DNA from: a virus
IMG/VR virus record: IMGVR_UViG_3300032288_001158
Span: 1-38,804 of that record
Direction: 5' to 3' (one strand)
DNA: 38,804 nt
Part shown: positions 8,093 through 13,440 of the stretch, in pieces
Numbering within the stretch: the stretch's first letter is position 1
How the letters are laid out: each line of letters starts with the position of its first letter
Notes under the pieces: model-generated
The model's input: only the letters and a program-made list of their open reading frames with translations
The model's database searches: none
Told to the model about the DNA's origin: nothing
Translations under genes and position numbers: made by a program

Positions 8093-8155
8093 AGTCATGT
8101 TTAGTTAAAGTTAATCTGAGGGATAGGGCTCAGAATTCCTTTAACTAAAATGACT
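8093..8155. repeat. Long imperfect palindrome
   Basis: The left arm, AGTCAT-G-TTTAGTTAAAG (8093-8110), pairs with the right arm, CTTTAACTAAA-ATGACT (8139-8155), giving 17 pairs with one bulged G. Inside it a second stem, TCTGAG (8115-8120) with CTCAGA (8129-8134), flanks the loop GGATAGGG. It could form a cruciform or RNA hairpin and carries ATAGTCAT-type boxes at both feet. No U-tract follows on either strand, so it does not look like a terminator. Confidence 0.75.
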
Positions 8156-8214
8156 TAGAACCTAAGACTTAGTGAGGGAATTCCCTGCAAATAATACTTG
8201 CCAAAAAGGAAAGA

Positions 8215-8403
8215 GATAGTCATCTAAGCGATATAGTCATGCCGGAAAAATTGACGCCAAAACCGCGTGCGCTCTCCTATCCTATAAACTACTGTATATC
8301 CATACAGTACAAAATTAATTTTTTGTTTTTTCTTTCAAATGATGACTATATGACTTAGACCCTTGCAAATAGTGGGTCTCCGATCGCTTAGACGATGACT
8401 ATC
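8215..8403. repeat. Inverted pair of ATAGTCAT-type elements
   Basis: The element GATAGTCATCTAAGCGAT (8215-8232) recurs inverted as ATCGCTTAG-ACG-ATGACTATC (8383-8403), with three extra bases between its halves. Further ATAGTCAT boxes occur at 8091-8098 and 8233-8240, and inverted copies at 8342-8349 and within 8395-8402. The LexA-type box lies between the two arms. The arrangement suggests sites for a phage or host regulator or replication initiator. Confidence 0.65.
8290..8309. promoter_or_regulatory. LexA (SOS) box
   Basis: TACTGTATATCCATACAGTA is a perfect 8-bp inverted repeat with a 4-bp spacer and contains CTGT-N8-ACAG. It differs from the classical enterobacterial LexA consensus TACTGTATATATATACAGTA at only two central positions. 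On the minus strand it fills the 18-bp spacer between TTGTAC (8312-8307) and TTTATA (8288-8283), a plausible weak promoter pointing toward terS. Binding of host LexA is established for such sequences in beta/gammaproteobacteria; use here is inferred. Confidence 0.75.
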
Positions 8404-8452
8404 GCGCGCTTATCCATAGCATAGCCGCAAACTATTGTTTTACAGTTTGTGA

Positions 8453-8471
8453 TGTAAAAATATCATTTACA
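8453..8471. promoter_or_regulatory. Upstream operator TGTAAA-N7-TTTACA
   Basis: A perfect 6-bp inverted repeat with a 7-bp spacer. It has the same architecture and spacing as the operator at 8496-8514, 43 bp downstream centre to centre, or about four helical turns. A further everted pair, TTTTACA...TGTAAAA, overlaps its left side (about 8438-8459). It probably binds the same dimeric regulator as its twin. Confidence 0.6.
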
Positions 8472-8487
8472 AAACAGCTTAAAACCG

Positions 8488-8516
8488 TTGCAAAGTGTAA
8501 ATTATTTGTTTACACT
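8488..8516 (+). promoter_or_regulatory. Early promoter with overlapping operator
   Basis: The -35-like TTGCAA (8488-8493) and -10-like TACACT (8511-8516) are separated by 17 bp. The spacer and -10 are filled by the perfect inverted repeat AGTGTAAA-N7-TTTACACT (8494-8516), so a bound dimer would block RNA polymerase. The expected transcript start is about 8523, some 36 bases before the first gene of the early cluster, which has a GGAG ribosome binding site. The regulator is not identified. Confidence 0.6.
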
Positions 8517-8558
8517 GATCGCGCAGTACAAGACAAACGAACCAAACGGAGCAACAAA

Positions 8559-8813
8559 ATGCGATTCAACACTAATAGAAGTTATGACAAAAACGGTCAA
8601 ATTATTGACGCTACGCAATTAAGCGATGGCCGCGTTCACTTTGTTGATTTGTCGCGCTGCATCGATGGCGTGCTGCGCTGCGCGTTCAACGAACGCGATA
8701 TTTTGCGCGCTTACGATACTGGCGATTATTACGATAACTATATTGACGTTAACGAACAAATCGCGCTCGGCGCCGCCGCTCGCGCGTTGCATAACGAATA
8801 TAACCAAAATTAA
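8559..8813 (+). CDS. Hypothetical early protein
   Basis: An 84-residue protein starting MRFNTNRSYDKNGQIIDATQ, rich in Asp, Tyr and Asn, with two Cys (SRCIDGVLRCAF). No domain recognised. A GGAG site lies 9 bp upstream of the ATG, and the gene is the first after the operator-controlled promoter. First genes of early phage operons often encode host-takeover or regulatory proteins. Nothing in the sequence identifies it as a DNA-binding repressor, as no helix-turn-helix is evident. Confidence 0.7.
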   Translation: MRFNTNRSYDKNGQIIDATQLSDGRVHFVDLSRCIDGVLRCAFNERDILRAYDTGDYYDNYIDVNEQIALGAAARALHNEYNQN

Positions 8814-8821
8814 ACCTAATC

Positions 8822-8837
8822 GGCCGCGCAAGCGGCC
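8822..8837 (+). ncRNA. GCAA-tetraloop hairpin upstream of RBS, copy 1
   Basis: GGCCGC-GCAA-GCGGCC forms a perfect 6-bp GC stem closed by a GNRA tetraloop. It is followed 7 bp later by GGAGCT and then the ATG of a 28-residue membrane peptide. No U-tract follows, so it is unlikely to be a terminator. It may stabilise or process the mRNA, or be bound by a protein. The same cassette recurs at 8950-8965. Confidence 0.6.
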
Positions 8838-8854
8838 ACACTTTGGAGCTCAAA

Positions 8855-8941
8855 ATGACATTTGAAAACATCATAGGCGCGATACTTTTTTCAGGCCTTG
8901 CGATCATTCTAATTAACCTAGTTTCAATCGTTCGCTGGTAA
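8855..8941 (+). CDS. 28-residue single-helix membrane peptide
   Basis: Encodes MTFENIIGAILFSGLAIILI followed by NLVSIVRW. Most of the peptide is one hydrophobic helix of about 20 residues, with a positively charged C-terminus. A strong TTTGGAGCTCAAA leader precedes the ATG. It lies in the 8559-11090 early cluster and is preceded by a GCAA-tetraloop hairpin. It could be a small inner-membrane modulator, for example of superinfection or a host channel; there is no homology evidence. Confidence 0.55.
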   Translation: MTFENIIGAILFSGLAIILINLVSIVRW

Positions 8942-8949
8942 TCACAACA

Positions 8950-8965
8950 GGCCGCGCAAGCGGCC
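8950..8965 (+). ncRNA. GCAA-tetraloop hairpin upstream of RBS, copy 2
   Basis: An identical 16-base hairpin GGCCGC-GCAA-GCGGCC, again followed by a CA-rich spacer and TTGGAGCT, before the ATG of the next miniprotein at 8985. The duplicated hairpin plus ribosome binding site suggests that the cassette was copied together with its small membrane gene. Confidence 0.6.
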
Positions 8966-8984
8966 ACAATTTGGAGCTACTACT

Positions 8985-9080
8985 ATGTCACGCAAATTTT
9001 TAAACGTTTTCTGTTTTGTTTTCATTACCGCTGAAATCCTGTTTTTCGTTGATTGGTTTGTCACTGAATTAGCACGTTAA
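8985..9080 (+). CDS. 31-residue single-helix membrane peptide
   Basis: Encodes MSRKFLNVFCFVFITAEILF followed by FVDWFVTELAR. It has a basic N-terminus, a strongly hydrophobic aromatic helix over about residues 5-24, and a short charged tail, consistent with a single-pass inner-membrane peptide. A GGAG site lies 8 bp upstream of the ATG, behind hairpin copy 2. No family recognised. The similar size and identical leader suggest a functional pair with the preceding miniprotein. Confidence 0.55.
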   Translation: MSRKFLNVFCFVFITAEILFFVDWFVTELAR

Positions 9081-9102
9081 TCTAAACTAAGGTAATCTTA
9101 CT

Positions 9103-9822
9103 ATGACTAAGTACTCTTGTGTTAATCAATACCAAGTCCATCTCACGCCTAAAAGCACTAACGCCAAAACGGGTCCAATCCCCGTTAGCACCACGTCGCG
9201 CAAAACGTGTCCCGACGTGTGTCCGTTTAAAAAGGCCGGCTGTTATGCTGAAAATTACGGCCTGAATTTTCTCTGGAACCGCGTAGACAATGGCACGGCC
9301 GGCACCGATTGGCCTACGTTTTGCCATGCTATTGAAGCGCTTCCGCCTGGCACGTTATGGCGTTACGGCCAGGCCGGCGACTTACCAAACCAGGCCGGCC
9401 ATATTGACGGCGAAGCGCTTGGGCACCTAGTACAAGCCAATATGGGTAAGCGCGTTATCGCGTACACCCATTGCGAGCCCACGCTAGGCGACAATGCGAA
9501 ATATATTAAGGGCTGCAACGATTGGGGTTTTACCGTCAATTTGAGCGCTAACACGCTTGAGCACGCCGACACGCTCGCGGATCTCGAGATCGGGCCTGTA
9601 GTGGTGGTGCTAGATTCTACTCAAACCGAAAACACGACGACGCCGGCCGGCCGACGTGTGGTTATTTGCCCGGCCACTATCCGCGACGACGTGACGTGCA
9701 AAACGTGCGGTTTATGCGCTATTGAAGACCGTAAGGCCGTTATCGGTTTTCCCGCGCATGGTACAGGTACAAAAAAAGCGGAAGCGGCCATTAAATTTTA
9801 TCGGAGCAATACAAAATGCTAA
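9103..9822 (+). CDS. Cysteine-rich putative metalloprotein (DUF7227-like)
   Basis: A 239-residue protein of a conserved phage family that I recall as DUF7227. The N-terminal signature TTSRKTCPDVCPFKKAGCYA has Cys36, Cys40 and Cys47 (C-X3-C-X6-C). The C-terminal block has Cys189, Cys199, Cys202 and Cys205 (C-X9-C-X2-C-X2-C). Between them are alternating strand-like segments (GTLWRYGQAGDLP, RVIAYTHCEPTL, GFTVNLSANTL, GPVVVVLDS, RRVVICPATI), suggesting an alpha/beta barrel. The seven cysteines could hold iron-sulfur clusters or zinc, and the layout recalls the phage Gp37/Gp68 radical-SAM-like group without the canonical C-X3-C-X2-C. Enzymatic activity is unproven. It is the largest gene of the early cluster. 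Confidence 0.7.
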   Translation: MTKYSCVNQYQVHLTPKSTNAKTGPIPVSTTSRKTCPDVCPFKKAGCYAENYGLNFLWNRVDNGTAGTDWPTFCHAIEALPPGTLWRYGQAGDLPNQAGHIDGEALGHLVQANMGKRVIAYTHCEPTLGDNAKYIKGCNDWGFTVNLSANTLEHADTLADLEIGPVVVVLDSTQTENTTTPAGRRVVICPATIRDDVTCKTCGLCAIEDRKAVIGFPAHGTGTKKAEAAIKFYRSNTKC

Positions 9823-10028
9823 ACACAATAGACTTTTATTTTGATATTGGCAAAAAAGTGGCCACGGCCCGCAACGAGCGCGACGAAGCGCGCGCGGTTT
9901 TCGAGATGGATTATCTTAGGCGCGCGCTAGGGTGTGAAAAGCGCGAGGACCGGCCCGCGGCCCGCGCGGCATATGATGCCGGGTTTAAAGAGTACCGTAA
10001 TGTGCCACAAGTGGAGTATTTCAAATGA
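9816..10028 (+). CDS. Hypothetical helical protein
   Basis: A 70-residue, mostly charged alpha-helical protein (MLNTIDFYFDIGKKVATARN, then ERDEARAVFEMDYLRRALG), possibly a short coiled coil. Its ATG overlaps the end of the metalloprotein gene by 7 bp behind a CGGAG site, and its end overlaps the next start by 4 bp. It belongs to the tightly packed early operon. No family recognised. Confidence 0.65.
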   Translation: MLNTIDFYFDIGKKVATARNERDEARAVFEMDYLRRALGCEKREDRPAARAAYDAGFKEYRNVPQVEYFK

Positions 10029-10249
10029 GAATAAACGCAAAATACGCCGGCGTATGCTCGGCCACTGGCCGGCCGTTTAGCGCCGGTGATTTAATTGATT
10101 ACAACAAGGCCACAAAAAAGGCCGTTTTGATAGCGCAAAACCGATCGGAGAGCATAACGCTATTTGACGGCGACAAGGCCAGTACGTTTTATCGTAATGC
10201 GCGCGGCCGTTGTGAGGACGCGCCATGCTGTGGTTGTTGCACTATTTAA
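10025..10249 (+). CDS. Small zinc-ribbon-like protein
   Basis: A 74-residue protein starting MRINAKYAGVCSATGRPFSA. The pattern KYAGxCxxTGRxFxAGDxIxY resembles a short zinc-ribbon/beta module seen in phage and actinobacterial small proteins. The C-terminus is unusually cysteine-rich (RCEDAPCCGCCTI), which could supply the remaining metal ligands. It overlaps the preceding gene by 4 bp. Metal binding is an inference from cysteine spacing; function unknown. Confidence 0.65.
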   Translation: MRINAKYAGVCSATGRPFSAGDLIDYNKATKKAVLIAQNRSESITLFDGDKASTFYRNARGRCEDAPCCGCCTI

Positions 10250-10259
10250 GGGGCTCAAA

Positions 10260-10550
10260 ATGAATACTTCAGAGATAAAACAATCCATTGCATACCGCCA
10301 AGGCCGACGCGACGCGCTGCAGAAAAAGCCTTTTATGTATGCATTTGGCGCGGTTACGCGTGACGCGTATTTGGAAGGGTACCAGTCAGTTAACACAAAC
10401 CCGCCACCAGAAAGCGATATAGCGGCCATTATGCGCGCGTTGCGCGTAATTGATGAGTATCGCCTATCGCAAGGCCTAGACGACGACAGCGACGCCTACC
10501 ATGCGTTAATCAGCAAAATTGAATTACAACTATTGGAGCTCACAAAATGA
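10260..10550 (+). CDS. Hypothetical early protein
   Basis: A 96-residue protein beginning MNTSEIKQSIAYRQGRRDAL. The start at 10260 is chosen because AAGGGG lies 7 bp upstream and it follows the preceding stop; a longer frame from 10164 would overlap the previous gene by 86 bp. The N-terminal half (AYRQGRRDALQKKPFMYAFG) and the YLEGYQ motif resemble small phage proteins of Rmf/CrpP-like type, in which short R.GR.A and Y..GY motifs occur. This is only a pattern resemblance. The C-terminal half is helical. It overlaps the next gene by 4 bp. Confidence 0.65.
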   Translation: MNTSEIKQSIAYRQGRRDALQKKPFMYAFGAVTRDAYLEGYQSVNTNPPPESDIAAIMRALRVIDEYRLSQGLDDDSDAYHALISKIELQLLELTK

Positions 10551-10819
10551 CTCAATTCTATATTTCCGATAGTCAATTTGACGGCCTAGATAGCGACGCG
10601 CCGAGCCAAGATTTAATTATTGAAGCTTTGCAGGATGTTATTGCAAACTTAGATTCTGAGGGCGTCTGGTGCTGTAAAGGCAATTATCAATTGCATTTTT
10701 GGACCGACGGCGAAGGGGCAATATTTTGTAATGCTTTTATCCTGTCAAATCCGGACGATCCGAACGACTCAACCACAGAAAATTATTCCTATTATTTTGA
10801 AATCAAGGGGGCAAAATGA
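10547..10819 (+). CDS. Hypothetical acidic protein
   Basis: A 90-residue, strongly acidic protein (MTQFYISDSQFDGLDSDAPS, with GVWCCKGNYQLHFWTDGEGA further on) and a beta-rich centre. Acidity is common among phage DNA-mimic and anti-restriction proteins, but no specific family is evident. A TTGGAGCTC site precedes the ATG, and the gene overlaps both neighbours by 4 bp. Confidence 0.65.
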   Translation: MTQFYISDSQFDGLDSDAPSQDLIIEALQDVIANLDSEGVWCCKGNYQLHFWTDGEGAIFCNAFILSNPDDPNDSTTENYSYYFEIKGAK

Positions 10820-11031
10820 TTAAATACACTAATGGCCGGCCGGTAGAGCATGGCGACGTTGTGCACGTCAAAAACCGCGCCTATACCGTTGACTCATACG
10901 ACCAGAAAAGCGGGTACGTCTACGCGCGCTCAATGGATGAAAGCGGGACCCTGCGCCCGCTATACCCGCGCGATATCGGCGCCTATTGGGATAACGTGCA
11001 CCCCCTATTTAAGGGGTTGCTACCGTTATGA
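10816..11031 (+). CDS. Hypothetical small beta-rich protein
   Basis: A 71-residue protein starting MIKYTNGRPVEHGDVVHVKN. The arrangement NGxPVxxGDVVHVKxRxYTVDSY looks like a small SH3-like or KOW-like beta barrel that may bind nucleic acid or protein. AAGGGGGC lies just upstream. It ends by overlapping the start of a 20-residue membrane peptide. No specific function can be assigned. Confidence 0.65.
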   Translation: MIKYTNGRPVEHGDVVHVKNRAYTVDSYDQKSGYVYARSMDESGTLRPLYPRDIGAYWDNVHPLFKGLLPL

Positions 11032-11090
11032 CGTATTCACTAATCGCGGCCGCAATAGTCATTTTAATGATTCTGACTTTCGACCTGTAA
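11028..11090 (+). CDS. 20-residue membrane peptide
   Basis: Encodes MTYSLIAAAIVILMILTFDL and then stops. It is almost entirely one hydrophobic helix and starts in ATGA overlap with the preceding stop codon. It ends exactly where the convergent primase-helicase gene ends (11091). It is the third miniature membrane peptide in this cluster. Translation is plausible from the coupling but cannot be proved from sequence alone. Confidence 0.4.
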   Translation: MTYSLIAAAIVILMILTFDL

Positions 11091-13388
11091 TCAGGCCGTC
11101 TTAACTATCTTAGGCGGTGGCGGTGTCTCCACCATCCGCCGTAAATCCGATTTAGTGTACTGTCGCGCCATGTCAGGCGCTGCAAATATATGCTTTTTCG
11201 TGGTCAATTCCGTTGACATTACCCGTCCGCAGTCTATCCACTCGGCCTCCTGTAGCGCGTGCATAAGCGCGGCCGGCGGCGTCTTAACACCTAAGGGAGC
11301 CGAGCCCGCTAGGCGCGCGCAAAGCGCTTGGAATGGTCCCGCTATCACGCCGCGAGCAAATTCGCCCTGGCGTTCGCATATCTGCGAATATAGCCACGCC
11401 TCAGCGCTACTCATACCCTGTTCGATCATACTGCGCTTGAAATCAGTTATCGGGGGCGATGCGGCCGGGTTAAATTTACTAATGTCGCGCGCATTTAACC
11501 ACGCCACGCACGCGGCTAACCCGCCGCGCTCATACCATCCCCACAAGCGCGCGCTTTCCTCGGGTTCCATACGGGGAGCGTTTGACCACACGCAAAACCA
11601 CCGGCGGTCATCACTATCTAGGGTAATGCTTACCCTGTCGTTTGAAAAGGCCAACACAAACAAGCGGTTTGGCATATCAAAGGGGTGCAAACCCTTACGA
11701 TTAACCGTCAGAGTGTCGGGGGGTGCTGCAATGATTGGCTTTAATAAGTTGGCCAGCGCTCGACGTTCTCTAGCCTCGGGTTCGCGTAATTCGTTTAAGA
11801 CTAGGACTTCGGTTTCAAGCTGATAATGGAATTGACTAAACAACTGCGCGGCCGTCATAATCCGCACGTTTTCGTCGTTCTTTCCGCGCACGCCCCAAAA
11901 CAAGGGCGCCCACATTGAGTCTTTGCCCGAGCCCTGGTGCCCGCCATGTAGGACGGCGTGGTTTAGTTTGATCTTAGGGTTGCGCAGGGTGAAGGCCATC
12001 ACGTTAAAAATATGATCGAGCTCGGCCGGATCGGGCACCAAGCGCGCGCAATGGGTAAGCCAGGGGGTAACGTCGCCCGCGACAGGGGCCGGGCGCAGGT
12101 CACGCCATCGGTTGCCATAGGTCAGGCCGTTGCGCTCGACGATCACGTTATCGCCCGCGGCGTAAGTGACACCTACAAGGGAGGGGGCGCCGCATTGATT
12201 TCGGTTCTCATCGAACGATACGGAGGCCTCGACGCGGCGCTTGGCGTTGTTGATACTTTTGCAGTCTATATGCCGGAAAATTGCATTAAAGGATGCGCGC
12301 GATATCTCGCGGCGCTCGACCATATCAAAATAACTGTCGTCGTTTTGAATATACGCAAACCGATTAAACCAATCGGCCTTTTCAATACGGCCGAGCTGCT
12401 TGCGCTCGACTTGCGCAATGATCTCGGCTGCGCGGTCGGGGAACGCCTCGGTGGGTTGCAGTTTGGATAGCGCGCCCGTCATCATAGACGCGAGCAATTC
12501 GTCGCGCAAACCTGGGGCGTGTTGGGGACCGCCTTGGTCCGACACCCACTGCAAGAACGTCTGCGAGTCTAGATCGATGCAATGCGAGTGCAAACAGCAA
12601 AACGCGCGCATGGAAGGATTGTATCGCCCTTCGGGGTTGCCATCGGTGTGCTCGGCGTGGTTGGGGCACACCACACCCATCCAGCCCTCAGGGTTAGGGC
12701 GTGAGAGCACCAGACCATTCGAGCTTAACCAAATCACCACATCGTCGTGGCCATCATCGGCTACGCGTATGGGCGCAAAGCGCGCGCTTTCAATCGGGGC
12801 GGGGGTGACGCCCAACGCTTCGCATATCTGGGGAAGGCTAAACTCGCGCTTGGGGTGAAACTCGGTCAAGCGTGCGGCGAAGTTGTCGCGCCCAGGCTTC
12901 AGGTTGACTGACTCGGGGAGCCGGAAGTTACGCACGGCGTTTGTAGCCCCAGGATCGGTGTAGCCGGCCTCTGCAATCGCCTTGATGGCGGCTGTAAATT
13001 CGTCAACGGTCGGGTGATCGTCCAACGCAAAAGTGTAGCCCCACTGGTAATTGTCGGGGGAGGTTTCGATCTTCCAAGTGGGCTCGATCGGGGGCAGCTT
13101 GGACTTGGTGCCGACGTCGTCTAGCACTAGGAAACCGACACGCTCGCAATTGGCAATGGACGCAGACGGGTGCCCATCTTTAAAACGGCTCACGATAAAC
13201 ATAGCCGTATTGGCGTACCACGCACCCTTGCCGTTGTACTTCTCGGGCAGCGACGCCGGCCAAGTGCACTTCATCGCGCCGTCGGCGTGGAATTGATACT
13301 CGCCGTTCTTTAATTGTGGTTTTTGACGCACAAATAAGACGGTTTCGCCCTCTGGGGCTAAGTTTGTTATATACTCAATGAAGTTCAT
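11091..13388 (-). CDS. AEP-type primase fused to superfamily 3-like (DUF5906) helicase
   Basis: A 765-residue replication protein. The N-terminal third resembles archaeo-eukaryotic/RepB-like primase domains: FLVLDDVG with Asp90-Asp91 as likely metal ligands, the strand KIETSPDNYQWGYTF, and RNFRLPESVNLK with a conserved basic patch. A Cys/His cluster follows (Cys241, His244, and FCCLHSHC near 263-270), a probable zinc site. The C-terminal half carries Walker A GGHQGSGKDS (482-491) and an AAA+/SF3-like helicase of DUF5906 type (VLNELREPEAR as Walker B-like region, FVLAFSNDRVSI). It would unwind DNA and prime synthesis for the neighbouring PolA. A consensus AAGGAGT precedes the ATG. Confidence 0.85.
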   Translation of the reverse strand: MNFIEYITNLAPEGETVLFVRQKPQLKNGEYQFHADGAMKCTWPASLPEKYNGKGAWYANTAMFIVSRFKDGHPSASIANCERVGFLVLDDVGTKSKLPPIEPTWKIETSPDNYQWGYTFALDDHPTVDEFTAAIKAIAEAGYTDPGATNAVRNFRLPESVNLKPGRDNFAARLTEFHPKREFSLPQICEALGVTPAPIESARFAPIRVADDGHDDVVIWLSSNGLVLSRPNPEGWMGVVCPNHAEHTDGNPEGRYNPSMRAFCCLHSHCIDLDSQTFLQWVSDQGGPQHAPGLRDELLASMMTGALSKLQPTEAFPDRAAEIIAQVERKQLGRIEKADWFNRFAYIQNDDSYFDMVERREISRASFNAIFRHIDCKSINNAKRRVEASVSFDENRNQCGAPSLVGVTYAAGDNVIVERNGLTYGNRWRDLRPAPVAGDVTPWLTHCARLVPDPAELDHIFNVMAFTLRNPKIKLNHAVLHGGHQGSGKDSMWAPLFWGVRGKNDENVRIMTAAQLFSQFHYQLETEVLVLNELREPEARERRALANLLKPIIAAPPDTLTVNRKGLHPFDMPNRLFVLAFSNDRVSITLDSDDRRWFCVWSNAPRMEPEESARLWGWYERGGLAACVAWLNARDISKFNPAASPPITDFKRSMIEQGMSSAEAWLYSQICERQGEFARGVIAGPFQALCARLAGSAPLGVKTPPAALMHALQEAEWIDCGRVMSTELTTKKHIFAAPDMARQYTKSDLRRMVETPPPPKIVKTA

Positions 13389-13404
13389 AGTAATACTCCT
13401 TGTT

Positions 13405-13440
13405 AGCCCGCCCTTGTCCGGCGGGCTTCTTTTTTATTTA
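13405..13440 (+). terminator. Plus-strand (antisense) terminator-like hairpin
   Basis: On the plus strand AGCCCGCC (13405-13412), a 7-base loop and GGCGGGCT (13420-13427) are followed by TCTTTTTTATTT, a good intrinsic terminator. It points against the minus-strand replication genes and sits between the HNH gene and the primase start. Read in the minus direction it has an A-tract before the stem and no U-tract after it. It may block antisense transcripts read through from the early plus operon. Confidence 0.6.

Larger units (their letters stand above)
7823..8558. other. Non-coding control region, candidate origin/operator region
   Basis: About 735 bp between the divergent terS and early gene cluster contain no convincing gene. 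The region is AT-rich, with poly-A/T tracts, and carries several repeat families described separately: five 15-bp tandem units, 9-bp units, a long imperfect palindrome, ATAGTCAT boxes in both orientations, a LexA-type box and two TGTAAA-N7-TTTACA operators. Its position and content fit a combined transcription control region and replication origin; the origin role is inference. Confidence 0.6.

Noticed and set aside
7898-8098. 66-residue minus-strand open frame containing repeated LQRSIV
   Set aside because: The frame exists because the 15-bp tandem repeats are a multiple of three. It has no ribosome binding site, low complexity, and lies over control elements.
8453-8514. TyrR boxes (TGTAAA-N6-TTTACA)
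   Set aside because: The spacing is seven bases in both copies instead of six, and there is no link to aromatic metabolism. An unknown regulator is more likely.
12012-12470. 152-residue plus-strand frame inside the primase-helicase gene
   Set aside because: It is antisense to the clearly conserved helicase coding sequence and has no ribosome site; a shadow frame.
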